From assembly GCA_022826345.1 (NCBI GenBank), contig JAJDVB010000040.1:1-64000 (forward strand): a DNA stretch of 64,000 bases, given 5' to 3'. The stretch comes from Alphaproteobacteria bacterium. Its GTDB lineage: Bacteria > Pseudomonadota > Alphaproteobacteria > UBA828. Below the pieces are notes generated by a model. It was not told where the DNA came from, ran no database searches, and was given only the letters and a program-made list of their open reading frames with translations. Each line of letters opens with the position of its first letter. Position 1 is the stretch's first letter. A program made the position numbers and the translations under genes. Shown here one piece after another: positions 41,046-50,845 of the stretch.

Positions 41046-42905
41046 GTGAGACTCAGCAGAAGACGCTTCGTTCAGGCCTCTGCCGTTGCCGTCGCGTCGT
41101 CGATGGCGCCCGTGCCGCTCTTTGTCGGAAGAGCGGCGGCTGAGGAGGCGGCCCACGGGCTCTCGCTCTTCGGAGACCTCAAGTACGGCCCCGATTTTGC
41201 GCACTTCGACTACGTGGCCCCCAACGCGCCCAAGGGCGGCCTGCTGCACCTCGCCACGGTCGATACCTACAGCACACTCAATCCTTTCACGCTGAAGGGC
41301 ACGAGTGCGGCCGGCGCGGGCCTGCCCTTCGAGAGCCTGCTCGAAGGCTCGGCGGACGAAGCGGACGCGGCCTACGGGCTGGTCGCCCAGAGCGTAGCCC
41401 TCGCGCCCGACCGGCGCAGCGTCCGCTTCCTCCTGCGGCCCGAGGCGCGCTGGCACGACGGCACCCCGATCACTGCCCGCGATGTCGCGTTCTCCTTCGA
41501 GATCCTCACCACCGAGGGCCATCCGGCCTTCGCCAACCAGCTTGCCGGAATCGACCGGGTCGAGACCACCGGCGATCGCGAAGTCACGTTCCATCTCGCC
41601 GATCCCGACAACCGCAAGCTGCCGTTGATCGTTGGCGGGCTCTCCATCGTCTCCGAGGCCTACTACCGGGACCGCGCGTTCGGCGAGACGACGATGGAGC
41701 CGCCGCTCGGCAGCGGCGCTTACCGCGTCGCCAAGGTCGATCCGGGCCGCTCCGTTACCTACGAGCGCGTGGCGGACTATTGGGGCGCCCGGCTCCCGCT
41801 CAACGTCGGCCGCTACAATTTCGAGACCATCGTCTACGACTATTACCGCGACCGCACGGTGCTGGTGGAGGCGCTGAAGGCCGGCGAGTTCGACGTTCAC
41901 GAGGAGTTCACGTCCAAGGTCTGGGCCACGCAATACGACATCCCGGCCGTCGAGGAAGGCTGGCTCATCAAAGACGTGCTCAAGGACAACACGCCGTCGG
42001 GCGTTCAGGCATTCTTCTTCAACACCCGTCTGCCCAAGTTCCAGGACCGCCGCGTGCGCGAGGCGTTCGCCTACGCCTTTGACTTCGAGTGGCTCAACAA
42101 GAACCAGTTCTACGGGCTCTATGATCGCATGGCGAGCTACTTCGAGAACTCGGAGCTCGCGGCGCGTGACCTGCCGTCCGAAGCCGAGCTCGCCCTGCTC
42201 GAACCCCACCGGGGCGCCGTGCCGGAGGAGGTCTTCACCAAGGCCTTCGTGCCGCCCGCAACCGACGGCTCCGGCAACAACCGGCGCAACCTGCGCGCCG
42301 CACGCGCCCTGCTCAAGGAAGCCGGCTGGGTCACGAAGGAGCGGAAGCTCGTCAACGCCGAGACCGGCGAGCCGATGACGGTCGAGTTCCTCTACTTCGA
42401 GCCCACCTTCGAGCGCATCTACGCGGCCTTCGCCCGCAGCCTGGAGCGTCTCGGCGTGGGCGTGACCCTCCGCCTCGTCGACGGTGCGCAATACGAGGAG
42501 CGGCTCAAGACCCACGACTTCGAGATCACGACGATACGCTTCGTGTTCAGCCTCTCGCCCGGCGCCGAGCTCAACTCCTACTTCGCGTCCAGCACCGTGG
42601 ATCAGGTCGGCTCGTTCAACATCCCCGGCATCAAGGACCCGGTGGTCGATGCGCTGATCGCCGAGGTCGCGGCTGCGACCGACCGGCCGAGCCTTATCGC
42701 CGCGACCCGTGCGCTCGACCGCGTGCTGCTCTGGGGCCACTACATGATCCCGCAGTGGTACAAGGGGGCACATCATCTTGTATACTGGAACAAGTTCGAC
42801 CGGCCCGCGCTGAAGCCCCGCTACGCGCGGGGCGTCATCGACACCTGGTGGGTCGATCCAGAGAAGGACGACGCCTTGAGGGCCTACCGCGAAGGCGGAG
42901 CTTGA
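41046..42905 (+). CDS. yejA: peptide/oligopeptide ABC binding protein, YejA type (Tat leader)
   Basis: Family-5 extracellular binding protein of 619 aa. The leader contains a twin-arginine motif SRRRFVQAS near residue 4 and a cut site near GRAAAEE, so Tat export is inferred. The mature start HGLSLFGDLKYGPDFAHFDY and the domain TPITARDVAFSFEILT are typical of YejA proteins. GTG 41046 follows AGGAGAAGG. Together with the next three genes it forms a yejABEF importer for peptides. Two strong hairpins lie between it and the permease gene. Confidence 0.9.
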   Translation: MRLSRRRFVQASAVAVASSMAPVPLFVGRAAAEEAAHGLSLFGDLKYGPDFAHFDYVAPNAPKGGLLHLATVDTYSTLNPFTLKGTSAAGAGLPFESLLEGSADEADAAYGLVAQSVALAPDRRSVRFLLRPEARWHDGTPITARDVAFSFEILTTEGHPAFANQLAGIDRVETTGDREVTFHLADPDNRKLPLIVGGLSIVSEAYYRDRAFGETTMEPPLGSGAYRVAKVDPGRSVTYERVADYWGARLPLNVGRYNFETIVYDYYRDRTVLVEALKAGEFDVHEEFTSKVWATQYDIPAVEEGWLIKDVLKDNTPSGVQAFFFNTRLPKFQDRRVREAFAYAFDFEWLNKNQFYGLYDRMASYFENSELAARDLPSEAELALLEPHRGAVPEEVFTKAFVPPATDGSGNNRRNLRAARALLKEAGWVTKERKLVNAETGEPMTVEFLYFEPTFERIYAAFARSLERLGVGVTLRLVDGAQYEERLKTHDFEITTIRFVFSLSPGAELNSYFASSTVDQVGSFNIPGIKDPVVDALIAEVAAATDRPSLIAATRALDRVLLWGHYMIPQWYKGAHHLVYWNKFDRPALKPRYARGVIDTWWVDPEKDDALRAYREGGA

Positions 42906-42920
42906 GAACCGGAGAGGGCT

Positions 42921-42955
42921 GCCGGCGAGGAGGCCAGGCTTCGGCCTCGGCCGGC
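42921..42955 (+). other. intercistronic hairpin 1 (after yejA)
   Basis: GCCGGCGAGG (42921-42930) pairs with CCTCGGCCGGC (42945-42955) with one bulged G; an inner AGGCC/GGCCT pairing is also possible. It starts 16 nt after the binding-protein stop and has no T-run. Such structures protect the upstream message from 3' exonucleases, allowing more binding protein than permease (inference). Confidence 0.6.
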
Positions 42956-42984
42956 TTGCCGCACAGTCAGTCGATCCCGAGAGA

Positions 42985-43028
42985 GGGCGGGTGCTAGGCC
43001 AGAGAGAGCACACGGCTTAGCACCGCCC
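42985..43028 (+). other. intercistronic hairpin 2 (before yejB)
   Basis: GGGCGGGTGCTAGGCC (42985-43000) pairs with GGCTTAGCACCGCCC (43014-43028) with one bulge and one G-T pair, a stem of about 15 bp with a 13-nt loop. It ends 14 nt before the permease ATG at 43043, so it could also reduce ribosome access. Confidence 0.65.
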
Positions 43029-43042
43029 GCACCGCTTGAGCC

Positions 43043-44152
43043 ATGTTCGCCTACATCGTCCGCCGCCTGCTGCTGATCATCCCGACGCTGTTTGCGATCA
43101 TGGTGATCAACTTCGCGATCATCCAGATCGCGCCGGGCGGGCCGGTGGAGCAGGCGATCGCGGAGCTCACCGGCAGCGCGGTCGGCGCCACGGCGCGCAT
43201 TTCCGGCGCCGGGCCCGGCGAGGTGGGAACCGAGAGCCAGTTCGACATCTCGCAGCGCGCCGACACCAGCAAGTACCGCGGCGCGCGCGGCCTCGACCCC
43301 GAGCTGATCGAGCGGCTGGAGAAGGAGTACGGCTTCGACAAGCCGCCGCTCGAGCGCTTCCTCCACATGATGGGCCAGTACGTGCGCTTCGATTTCGGAT
43401 CGAGCTTCTTCCGAGACGACCGCGTGGTCGATCTTGTCCTCGACAAGCTGCCGGTCTCGATCTCGCTCGGGCTCTGGACCACGTTGCTGGCCTATCTGAT
43501 CTCGATCCCACTCGGCATCGCCAAGGCGGTGCGCGACGGCCAGCGCTTCGACGTCTGGACCAGCGGCGTCATCATCATTGGCTACGCGATTCCGAACTTC
43601 ATCTTCGCGATCCTGCTGATCGTGCTCTTCGCCGGCGGCAGCTACGTGGACTGGTTCCCGCTGCGTGGACTTGTCTCCAACGATTTTGGGGAGCTCTCGC
43701 TGCTTGGCCAGATCGAGGACTATTTCTGGCATCTCGCGCTGCCGATCCTGGCGATGGCGGTGAGCGGCTTCGCGACTACCACGATGCTGACCAAGAACTC
43801 CTTCCTGGATCAGATCAGCCAGCACTACGTCATCACCGCGCGCGCCAAGGGCCTGACGGAGCGCCGCGTGCTCTACGGCCACGTCTTCCGCAACGCGATG
43901 CTGATTATCATCGCCGGCCTGCCGGGGGCCTTCATCGGCATTCTCTTTACCGGCGTGCTGCTGATCGAGGTCATCTTCTCGCTCGACGGCCTAGGCCTGC
44001 TCGGCTTCGAATCCCTGCTCAAGCGGGACTACCCGATCATCTTCGGCACCCTCTTCTTCTTCACGCTGCTGGGCCTCGTCGTGAATCTGATCGGCGATCT
44101 CATGTACGTGATCATCGACCCCCGCATCGATTTCGAGACGCGGGAGGTGTAA
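43043..44152 (+). CDS. yejB: peptide ABC permease, YejB type
   Basis: Inner-membrane permease of 369 aa of the DppB/OppB class. Helix 1 ([20 protein letters not shown]) is followed by a large periplasmic loop of about 110 residues with GPVEQAI and the long insert typical of YejB, then five helices and the EAA loop ([24 protein letters not shown]). It pairs with the next gene. Confidence 0.92.
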   Translation: MFAYIVRRLLLIIPTLFAIMVINFAIIQIAPGGPVEQAIAELTGSAVGATARISGAGPGEVGTESQFDISQRADTSKYRGARGLDPELIERLEKEYGFDKPPLERFLHMMGQYVRFDFGSSFFRDDRVVDLVLDKLPVSISLGLWTTLLAYLISIPLGIAKAVRDGQRFDVWTSGVIIIGYAIPNFIFAILLIVLFAGGSYVDWFPLRGLVSNDFGELSLLGQIEDYFWHLALPILAMAVSGFATTTMLTKNSFLDQISQHYVITARAKGLTERRVLYGHVFRNAMLIIIAGLPGAFIGILFTGVLLIEVIFSLDGLGLLGFESLLKRDYPIIFGTLFFFTLLGLVVNLIGDLMYVIIDPRIDFETREV

Positions 44153-44155
44153 GCG

Positions 44156-45184
44156 GTGGCGCTCTCCCCCATCACGCGGCGTCGCTTCTACAACTTCCGC
44201 GCCAACCGGCGCGGCTACATCTCGTTCTGGATCTTCCTGGCGCTGCTGCTGTTCACGCTGTTTGCTGAGTTCATCGCCAACGACAAGCCTATCGTCTTGA
44301 GCTACGAGGGCGATCTCCACTTCCCGATCTTCTTCGAATATGCGGAGACCGAGTTCGGTGGCGACTTCGAGACCGAAGCGGACTATCGCGACCCCTTCGT
44401 CGCCGAGCTGATCGAAGAGAAGGGCTGGATGGTCTGGCCGCTCATTCCCTACAGCTACAGGACCATCAACTACGACCTGCCGGTGCCCGCGCCGGCCCCG
44501 CCATCCGGCGACAACTGGCTTGGCACCGACGACCAGGGGCGGGACGTGCTCGCCCGCGTGATCTACGGCTTCCGATTGTCGGTGCTGTTCGGCCTTATCC
44601 TCACCGTCGCTGCCTCGGTCATCGGCATCGCCGCGGCGGCAGTGCAGGGCTTCTTCGGCGGCTGGATCGACCTCACCTTCCAGCGCTTCATCGAGGTCTG
44701 GTCCGGGCTGCCGCAGCTCTTCATCCTGATCATCCTGTCCAGCATCATCGAGCCCAACTTCTGGGTCCTGCTGGTGATCCTGCTGCTGTTCAGCTGGATG
44801 GCGCTGGTGGGCGTGGTGCGGGCCGAGTTCCTGCGGGTGCGCAACTTCGATTACATTCGCGCGGCGCGGGCGCTCGGCGTCGGCAACATGGCGATCATCT
44901 TCCGCCACGGGCTGCCCAACGCGATGGTCTCCGCCGTCACCTTCCTTCCGTTCATCCTGGTGGGCTCGATCACGTCGCTCACCTCCCTCGATTTCCTGGG
45001 CTTCGGCCTGCCGCCAGGCGAGCCCTCGCTGGGTGAGCTGCTGCGCCAGGGCAAGGCGAACCTGCAGGCGCCGTGGCTCGGCATCGTGAGCTTCGTGGTG
45101 CTCGCGCTCATGCTGAGCCTGCTCATCTTCATCGGGGAAGCCGTGCGTGACGCCTTCGACCCACGCAAGCTGGTCGGCCGGTGA
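44156..45184 (+). CDS. yejE: peptide ABC permease, YejE type
   Basis: Second permease, 342 aa, GTG start with GGGAGGTG a few nt upstream and 3 nt after yejB. The N-terminal region contains ITRRRFYNFRANRRGYISFW, a YejE-type cytoplasmic start, then a periplasmic segment with WLGTDDQGRDVLARVIYG and five core helices. The EAA loop is FDYIRAARALGVGNMAIIFR. Confidence 0.92.
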   Translation: MALSPITRRRFYNFRANRRGYISFWIFLALLLFTLFAEFIANDKPIVLSYEGDLHFPIFFEYAETEFGGDFETEADYRDPFVAELIEEKGWMVWPLIPYSYRTINYDLPVPAPAPPSGDNWLGTDDQGRDVLARVIYGFRLSVLFGLILTVAASVIGIAAAAVQGFFGGWIDLTFQRFIEVWSGLPQLFILIILSSIIEPNFWVLLVILLLFSWMALVGVVRAEFLRVRNFDYIRAARALGVGNMAIIFRHGLPNAMVSAVTFLPFILVGSITSLTSLDFLGFGLPPGEPSLGELLRQGKANLQAPWLGIVSFVVLALMLSLLIFIGEAVRDAFDPRKLVGR

Positions 45185-45194
45185 GGGGCGGCGC

Positions 45195-46817
45195 ATGAGC
45201 ACGCTGGTCCGCATCCGCGACTTGGGCGTCGACTTCACGAGCGCAGGCGAGACCGTGCGTGCCGTCTCCGGCGTCTCCTTCGACATCGAGCGGGGCGAGA
45301 CCGTGGCGCTGGTGGGCGAGAGCGGCTCGGGCAAGTCGGTGACCGCGCTCTCGATCCTCCAGCTCTTGCCTTACCCGGTGGCCTCGCATCCGAGCGGCAC
45401 AATCGACGTGGACGGCACCGAGGTGATCGGCGCGTCCCCGCGCAGGCTCCGCCAGATCCGCGGCAACCGGGTCTCAATGATCTTTCAGGAGCCGATGACC
45501 TCGCTCAATCCGCTCCACACCATCGGCCGCCAGGTGGCCGAGGTGCTGACGCTGCACCGGGGCCTCCCCAAGCGCCGCGCGCTGATCCGCGCACAGGAGC
45601 TGCTGGAGATGGTGGCGCTGGGCGAGACCGCCAAGCGCCTCAAGGCGTTCCCCCACGAGCTTTCGGGCGGGCAGCGCCAGCGCGTGATGATCGCCATGGC
45701 GCTCGCCTGCGAGCCAGACCTCTTGATCGCGGACGAGCCCACCACCGCCCTAGACGTGACGGTGCAAGCGCAGATCCTGAAGCTGCTCAGCGAGCTGCAA
45801 CAACGCCTCGGCATGGCGATGCTGTTGATCACCCACGACCTCACCATCGTGCGGCATATCTCGGACCGGGTCTGCGTGATGCGGGACGGTGCCATCGTGG
45901 AGGAGGGCGAGACGGAGCGCGTCTTCGAGGCGCCCGAGCACGACTACACGCGGGCGTTGATCGCGGCCGAGCCCAAGGGCCAGCCGCTTGCGGTGGGGGG
46001 CGCAGCGGAGGAAGTCGTCGCCTGCGACGACCTCAAGATCCACTTCCCGATCAAGGCCGGCGTCTTGCGCCACACCGTCGGCCACGTGAAGGCGGTGGAC
46101 GGCGTCACGCTGTCGATCCGCGAGGGGCAGACTGTCGGCGTCGTCGGCGAGAGCGGCTCCGGCAAGACCACGCTCGCGCTCGCGCTGCTGCGGCTGATCT
46201 CGAGCGACGGCCCCATCACCTTCGAGGACCGCTCGATCCAGGGGCTCACCTTCAAGCGCATGCGCCCGTTGCGCCGGCGGATGCAGATCGTCTTCCAGGA
46301 CCCCTTCGGTTCGTTGAGTCCGCGCATGACCGTACGTCAGATCATCGAGGAAGGGCTGAAGCTGCATCGGCTCGAGAACGGCGACGGCGAGAGCGATCCG
46401 GTCGGCGCGGTGCTGGAGGAGGTGGGGCTCGAGCCCGCGATGCAAGACCGCTACCCGCACGAGTTTTCTGGCGGCCAGCGTCAGCGCATCGCCATCGCCC
46501 GCGCGCTGGTGCTGAAACCCCGCCTGATGGTGTTGGATGAGCCTACGTCCGCGCTCGACATGTCGGTGCAGGCCCAGATCATCGACCTGCTTCGCGATCT
46601 CCAGGCCCGGCATCGCCTAGCCTATCTCTTCATCAGCCACGACCTGAAGGTCGTTCGCGCGCTCTGCCACGAGGTGATCGTGCTGCGCGACGGCCTTGTG
46701 GTGGAGACCGGGCCGACCGAGGCGATCTTCGAGAGGCCCGAGACCGAATACACGCAAGCGCTGCTCGCCGCCGCCCTCGACCTCAAGGCGACCGAGACGG
46801 GCGCCGTCAGGATGTAA
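45195..46817 (+). CDS. yejF: peptide ABC ATPase with two fused ABC domains, YejF type
   Basis: Fusion ATPase of 540 aa. Domain 1 has Walker A GESGSGKS, signature LSGGQRQRV and Walker B LLIADEPTTALD; domain 2 has GESGSGKT, FSGGQRQRI and LMVLDEPTSALD. Both sites are intact, in contrast with the asymmetric pair at the start of the window. ATG 45195 lies 10 nt after yejE behind a GAGGGG RBS. It completes the peptide importer. Confidence 0.93.
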   Translation: MSTLVRIRDLGVDFTSAGETVRAVSGVSFDIERGETVALVGESGSGKSVTALSILQLLPYPVASHPSGTIDVDGTEVIGASPRRLRQIRGNRVSMIFQEPMTSLNPLHTIGRQVAEVLTLHRGLPKRRALIRAQELLEMVALGETAKRLKAFPHELSGGQRQRVMIAMALACEPDLLIADEPTTALDVTVQAQILKLLSELQQRLGMAMLLITHDLTIVRHISDRVCVMRDGAIVEEGETERVFEAPEHDYTRALIAAEPKGQPLAVGGAAEEVVACDDLKIHFPIKAGVLRHTVGHVKAVDGVTLSIREGQTVGVVGESGSGKTTLALALLRLISSDGPITFEDRSIQGLTFKRMRPLRRRMQIVFQDPFGSLSPRMTVRQIIEEGLKLHRLENGDGESDPVGAVLEEVGLEPAMQDRYPHEFSGGQRQRIAIARALVLKPRLMVLDEPTSALDMSVQAQIIDLLRDLQARHRLAYLFISHDLKVVRALCHEVIVLRDGLVVETGPTEAIFERPETEYTQALLAAALDLKATETGAVRM

Positions 46818-46835
46818 GTAGGCTGCCGCGCCGGC

Positions 46836-47213
46836 CTACGCGAGCGCGAACGTCAGTCCCTCGGCTTCGAACCGGCGAAAGTCTCGCTCATTGGTGGTCG
46901 CGATGGGCGCCTTCTCGGCAATCGCCGTCGCTGCAATCATGCAATCCATCTGCGACCCGCGACGCCGCCCCAACTGATTGAACAGGCGCGCCGCAATCTC
47001 AGCGTGGGTAGGCGCAAAGTCGATGTAGCGATCAATGACACTGGTCAAGAATTCAAGTGACGACCGCTCGTAGGGACCACACAGAAACTCTGCCCAGGCG
47101 ACTGTACTGACGCCTAATGCCTGTTGGGCTCCGACCCATCCACGCAGCGCACGGTCCTCCTTCGACCCGGATACGGATGCGCGGATCAGGAAGCTCGTAT
47201 CAAGATGGATCAT
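46836..47213 (-). CDS. vapC: PIN-domain ribonuclease toxin, VapC family
   Basis: Toxin of 125 aa with the PIN acidic residues D5 (IHLDTSFLI), E42 (AWAEFLCG), D90 (QMDCMIAATA) and D111 (TNERDFRRF). VapC proteins cleave tRNA or rRNA and are held inactive by VapB. The start ATG 47213 overlaps the antitoxin gene by 14 nt, typical of coupled translation. Confidence 0.9.
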   Translation of the reverse strand: MIHLDTSFLIRASVSGSKEDRALRGWVGAQQALGVSTVAWAEFLCGPYERSSLEFLTSVIDRYIDFAPTHAEIAARLFNQLGRRRGSQMDCMIAATAIAEKAPIATTNERDFRRFEAEGLTFALA

Positions 47214-47493
47214 CGAAGGCGGACATCCGCTTGAGAGACGACGCGCGGCGTTCGGCCCGAGCCTCCTGCTCCCAAGCTGCGAAATCGATCCCCTGCGCCT
47301 TGAGCGAGGCCTGCCAGCGGTCGAGGGCTTCTAGTTTCTTGCTCACGCGCTGGCTCTCATCACCTGCCGCCGCGCGGATGGCACGGCGCAACACCTCGGA
47401 CTTGGACACGTTCCAGCGGCGCGCCAACGCCTCCAGCGTGCGCACGGTCTCGACATCCAGCGAGTAGGTCGATTTGATCGTCGTTACGGCCAT
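47200..47493 (-). CDS. vapB: ribbon-helix-helix antitoxin, VapB-like
   Basis: Antitoxin of 97 aa (ATG 47493). The N-terminus TTIKSTYSLDVETVRTLEAL with ALARRWNVSKSEVLRRAI is a ribbon-helix-helix DNA-binding domain; the C-terminal half is a helical, charged toxin-binding tail. A longer start at 47511 is possible in frame, but the -10 element overlaps that region, so the shorter start is preferred. No RBS precedes it; a leaderless mRNA is proposed. Confidence 0.85.
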   Translation of the reverse strand: MAVTTIKSTYSLDVETVRTLEALARRWNVSKSEVLRRAIRAAAGDESQRVSKKLEALDRWQASLKAQGIDFAAWEQEARAERRASSLKRMSAFDDPS

Positions 47494-47509
47494 AACACAA
47501 AGTATGGCC
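47488..47509 (-). promoter_or_regulatory. inverted repeat, probable VapB operator
   Basis: GGCCATA (47488-47494) and TATGGCC (47503-47509) form 7-bp arms with an 8-bp spacer. The repeat covers the vapB start codon and the -10 element, an ideal position for autorepression by the VapBC complex. Role inferred from position. Confidence 0.55.
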
Positions 47510-47527
47510 ATATTCTGGTCATGTCAA
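47499..47527 (-). promoter_or_regulatory. vapBC promoter
   Basis: On the minus strand a perfect -35 TTGACA (47527-47522), a 17-bp spacer and a -10 TACTTT (47504-47499) end only 5 nt before the A of the vapB ATG at 47493. The start of transcription would fall at or next to that A, giving a leaderless message. Confidence 0.6.
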
Positions 47528-47537
47528 GCCGACGCCT

Positions 47538-48722
47538 TCAGGGCTCCGCGAAATACCGCTCCAGGACTCCGAGATAGATGTCTGCCAGGCACTCGATGGC
47601 CTCCACCGGCACGCACTCGTCGGTGCGGTGCATGGTCCGGCCGATCAGGCCGAACTCGGCAACCGGGCAGTGGTCCTTGATGAAGCGGGCGTCCGAGGTG
47701 CCGCCGGTGGTGCTGAGGGCGGGTGTCATGCCGGTCACGGCGGCGACGGACTCGGCGATGATCGTGCTGAGCGGGCCTGGCGGGGTCACGAAGGCCTCGC
47801 CCGAGACCTCGGTCGCGAGCTCGTAGGGCTCGCCGGTCGCATCGAGGCACGCGCGGATGGTGCGCTCGAGGCTGGCGCCGGTATGGCGGTCGTTGAAGCG
47901 GACGTTGAAGCGCGCCGCCGCCGCACCCGGAATGACGTTCGTCGCCTCGTTGCCGACGTCGATGGAGGTGAGCTCCAGCCGGCTCGGCTGGAAGTGATCG
48001 GTGCCCTGGTCCAGCTCTAGCGCGAGCAGGGCGTCGAGCAGAATCACGAGGCGGGGCAGGGGGTTGTCCGCCAGCGCGGGATAGGCGACGTGTCCCTGGC
48101 GGCCGGCGACCCGGAGCGTGCCGTTGAGGCTCCCGCGCCGGCCGATCTTCACCATCTCGCCGACCTCGTCGGGGTTGGTCGGCTCGCCCACGAGGCAGGT
48201 ATCGAGGGTCTCGCCTTGCGCGCCGAGCCAGTCCAGCACCTTGCGCGTGCCGTTGATCGCCGGCCCTTCCTCGTCGCCCGTGATGAGCAGGCTGATGGAG
48301 CCCGAGCCCGCACTGGCCGCGCCAAAGCGCGCCACAGCGGCGACGAAGGCGGCAATCGCCCCCTTCATGTCGGACGCGCCGCGCCCGTAGAGGACGCCGC
48401 CCTCCACCTGCGCCGCAAACGGATCGCGGGTCCAGCCCGCCCGGTCGCCCGTCGGCACCACGTCGGTGTGGCCCGCGAAGCAGAAGTTGGGCCGGCCTTC
48501 GCCCCGCCTCGCATAGAGATTGTCGACGGGCGCGGTGCCCGGCTCCTCGAAGGGCAGGCGGTGGCAAGTGAAGCCGAGTGTCTGGAGCGCGCCCTGGAGC
48601 ACGTCGAGCGCGCCCCCATCCGCCGGCGTGACGCTCTCGCAGCGGATCAGCGCGCGGGCAAGCGCCAACGGATGCGCGAGCGCTTCGGCGCCCGCCAGGT
48701 CTTCCGTCCTCGCCTCGCTCAA
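47538..48722 (-). CDS. dapE: succinyl-diaminopimelate desuccinylase
   Basis: Zinc peptidase-like enzyme of 394 aa that removes succinate from N-succinyl-LL-diaminopimelate in lysine/peptidoglycan synthesis. Metal and catalytic motifs [37 protein letters not shown] and [11 protein letters not shown] are in order, with the dimerisation domain between. The start TTG 48722 overlaps the dapD stop by TTGA, which fixes it. It lies directly downstream of dapD. Confidence 0.94.
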   Translation of the reverse strand: MSEARTEDLAGAEALAHPLALARALIRCESVTPADGGALDVLQGALQTLGFTCHRLPFEEPGTAPVDNLYARRGEGRPNFCFAGHTDVVPTGDRAGWTRDPFAAQVEGGVLYGRGASDMKGAIAAFVAAVARFGAASAGSGSISLLITGDEEGPAINGTRKVLDWLGAQGETLDTCLVGEPTNPDEVGEMVKIGRRGSLNGTLRVAGRQGHVAYPALADNPLPRLVILLDALLALELDQGTDHFQPSRLELTSIDVGNEATNVIPGAAAARFNVRFNDRHTGASLERTIRACLDATGEPYELATEVSGEAFVTPPGPLSTIIAESVAAVTGMTPALSTTGGTSDARFIKDHCPVAEFGLIGRTMHRTDECVPVEAIECLADIYLGVLERYFAEP

Positions 48723-49564
48723 TTGCGGAGCAGCTCGTTGATCGAGGTCTTGGCCCGCGTGCCCGCGTCCACCCGCTTGACGATCACCGCGCAGTAGAGG
48801 CTGGGGCCGGGCGAGCCGTCCGGCAGCGCCTTGCCCGGTATCGAGCCCGGCACGACGACCGAGTAGGACGGAATGCGCCCACGATGGACCTCGCCAGTCT
48901 CGCGGTCGATCACCCGCGTGGACGCACCGACGTAGACGCCCATCGCCAGCACCGCGCCCTGCTCGACGATGACGCCTTCGGCCACCTCGCTGCGTGCGCC
49001 GACGAAGCAGTCGTCCTCGATGATCACCGGGTTGGCCTGGAGCGGCTCCAGAACGCCGCCGATCCCGGCGCCGCCGGAGATGTGACAGTTCTTGCCGATC
49101 TGCGCGCAGCTTCCCACCGTGGCCCAGGTGTCGACCATGGTGCCGCTGTCCACATAGGCGCCGATGTTCACGAAGGAGGGCATCAGCACCACGCCCGGCG
49201 CAACGTAGGCCGAGCGCCGCACAATGGCGCCGGGCACCGCGCGGAAGCCTGCCTCCTGGAAGCGCGCCTCGTCCCAGCCCGCGAACTTTGACGGCACCTT
49301 GTCGTACCAGGACGTATCGGCCCCCGGCCCCCCCGGAATCGTCGCCATGTCGTTGAGACGGAAGGAGAGCAGCACCGCCTTCTTGAGCCACTGGTTGACG
49401 ATCCACGCGCCGTCCCGCTTCTCCGCGACACGCGCCTCGCCGGAATCGAGCAGGTTGAGCGCAACCTCCACCGCCTCCGCCGCAGCACCGCCGCTCGTGG
49501 GCGAGAGCGTGTCGCGCTCCTCCCAGGCGGCCTCCACCGCACGTTCGAGGTCTGCTGTGTTCAC
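48719..49564 (-). CDS. dapD: tetrahydrodipicolinate N-succinyltransferase
   Basis: Left-handed beta-helix acyltransferase of 281 aa, the usual length. The N-terminal helical domain is followed by hexapeptide repeats ([21 protein letters not shown] and onward) and the Gly-rich [11 protein letters not shown] loop. GTG 49564 has GGGAGAGG upstream. It works with dapE (next gene) and dapF (about 10 kb away) in the succinylase branch of diaminopimelate synthesis. Confidence 0.95.
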   Translation of the reverse strand: MNTADLERAVEAAWEERDTLSPTSGGAAAEAVEVALNLLDSGEARVAEKRDGAWIVNQWLKKAVLLSFRLNDMATIPGGPGADTSWYDKVPSKFAGWDEARFQEAGFRAVPGAIVRRSAYVAPGVVLMPSFVNIGAYVDSGTMVDTWATVGSCAQIGKNCHISGGAGIGGVLEPLQANPVIIEDDCFVGARSEVAEGVIVEQGAVLAMGVYVGASTRVIDRETGEVHRGRIPSYSVVVPGSIPGKALPDGSPGPSLYCAVIVKRVDAGTRAKTSINELLRN

Positions 49565-49587
49565 GGGCCTCTCCCTCGTTCCTCGCT

Positions 49588-50310
49588 TCAATCTCCCGTG
49601 TCGTCCGCGTCCGGCGGCGCGGGCAGCGCGGCGAGCCAGGCGGGAAGATCGTCGGTCACGTAATCCGGCGTGACTTGGTCCGCGCCGGACGACGCCCAGG
49701 CGCTGTCGTTTTGCACCCAGACGGTGGCCATGCCGAGCGCTGCGGCCGGCGCCAGGTTGCGCAGAATGTCCTCGAAGAAGATGGCCCGCGTCGGCTCCAC
49801 GTCATGCACGTCGGCAAGCCGATCATAGGCTTCGGGAAACGGCTTCGGCACCCAGTCGGCGGCCTCGATATCGTAGATGTCGCTGAAGTGGTGGCCGATC
49901 CCGAGCCGCGCCATCACCCGCTCGGCGTAGGGTGCATCGGCGTTGGTGAAGACCAGCTTGCGGCCGGGCAGCCGGCCTAGCGCCGATTCCAGCGCGTCGC
50001 TCGGCGCGATGGGCGAGAGATCGATGTCGTGCACGTAATCGAGAAAGGGTGCGGGGTCCATGTCGTGCTTGAGCATGAGGCCGCGCAGCGTGGTGCCGTA
50101 CTCGCGGAAGTAGCCCTTCTGCAGCTTGTGGGCCTCTTGTCGATCGACATCGAAGGCGGTGGCGATGTAGTCGCCGATGCGTTGGCTCACCTGGTCGAAG
50201 AGGCGCGAGCTCGACGGGTAGAGGGTGTTGTCGAGGTCGAATATCCAGGTGTCGATGTGAGCGAGGTCGGCGCCGCCCGGTGCCGTGCGCGCGCCGTCGG
50301 TCAGTTGCAT
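49588..50310 (-). CDS. HAD-family pyrimidine 5'-nucleotidase-like phosphatase
   Basis: HAD hydrolase of 240 aa. Motif [14 protein letters not shown] carries the nucleophile Asp, motif II is in [12 protein letters not shown], motif III Lys in [11 protein letters not shown] and motif IV in [14 protein letters not shown]. It matches the pyrimidine 5'-nucleotidase (SDT1-like) group often found before dapD in alphaproteobacteria. ATG 50310 overlaps the upstream pentapeptide gene by 10 nt, and the stop lies about 20 nt before dapD. Confidence 0.88.
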   Translation of the reverse strand: MQLTDGARTAPGGADLAHIDTWIFDLDNTLYPSSSRLFDQVSQRIGDYIATAFDVDRQEAHKLQKGYFREYGTTLRGLMLKHDMDPAPFLDYVHDIDLSPIAPSDALESALGRLPGRKLVFTNADAPYAERVMARLGIGHHFSDIYDIEAADWVPKPFPEAYDRLADVHDVEPTRAIFFEDILRNLAPAAALGMATVWVQNDSAWASSGADQVTPDYVTDDLPAWLAALPAPPDADDTGD

Positions 50311-50807
50311 TGGCCGCTGGAGCCCTCCGCGCACACCTTGTTGCCGTCGATCCAGGTCGCGCCGCTGAGATCCGCCTTGAGAAAATCGGTGCTGTCCAGC
50401 CGGGCACCGGTAAAATCGGCACCGCGCAGGTCAGCGCGGAAGAAGCGGGCGCGGCGGAGATCGGCGCCTTCGAACGAGGCGCCGGAGAGATCCGACTTGG
50501 TGAAGTCGGTGCCGATCAGGCGCGCGCCGGACCAGTGTGTATCCACCAGGACGGCGTCGGTGAACTTGGCGCGCCGGCCGTCAACGGCACTGAAGTCGGC
50601 TCTCGTGAGGTCCGAGCGCGCGAAAAACCCGTCGCGGAGCGTGGCGCCGGCGAGGTCGACGTCAATGAAGGTCCGGTTGTCGAGAAGGCAGCGCCGCCAA
50701 TCCACGCCCGGTTGCGGCGTATCGGTGCACGCGGCTTGCACCGCCGGCGCCGCGAGCGCGAGCGCCGCCCCGATCAGCCCCGCCACCACGACACTCCCTC
50801 GCCTCAT
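50301..50807 (-). CDS. secreted pentapeptide-repeat protein
   Basis: Protein of 168 aa with a signal peptide (VVVAGLIGAALALAAPAVQA) and about 15 pentapeptide repeats of the A(D/N)LXX type, e.g. RSDLTRADFSAV, GTDFTKSDLSGASFEGADL and RGADFTGARLDSTDF, forming a right-handed beta-helix. Two short Cys-containing flanks may form a disulfide (AACTDTP and [12 protein letters not shown]). Function unknown; periplasmic location is inferred from the leader. Confidence 0.85.
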   Translation of the reverse strand: MRRGSVVVAGLIGAALALAAPAVQAACTDTPQPGVDWRRCLLDNRTFIDVDLAGATLRDGFFARSDLTRADFSAVDGRRAKFTDAVLVDTHWSGARLIGTDFTKSDLSGASFEGADLRRARFFRADLRGADFTGARLDSTDFLKADLSGATWIDGNKVCAEGSSGQCN

Positions 50808-50845
50808 TCTACCGGGCACCGCCTGACTCTATCCCGACGCGCCGC

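Noticed and set aside
48722..49406. Extension of dapE upstream through the dapD gene in the same frame.
   Set aside because: The extension is out of frame with dapD, has shadow-like composition, and the TTGA overlap gives a clear start.
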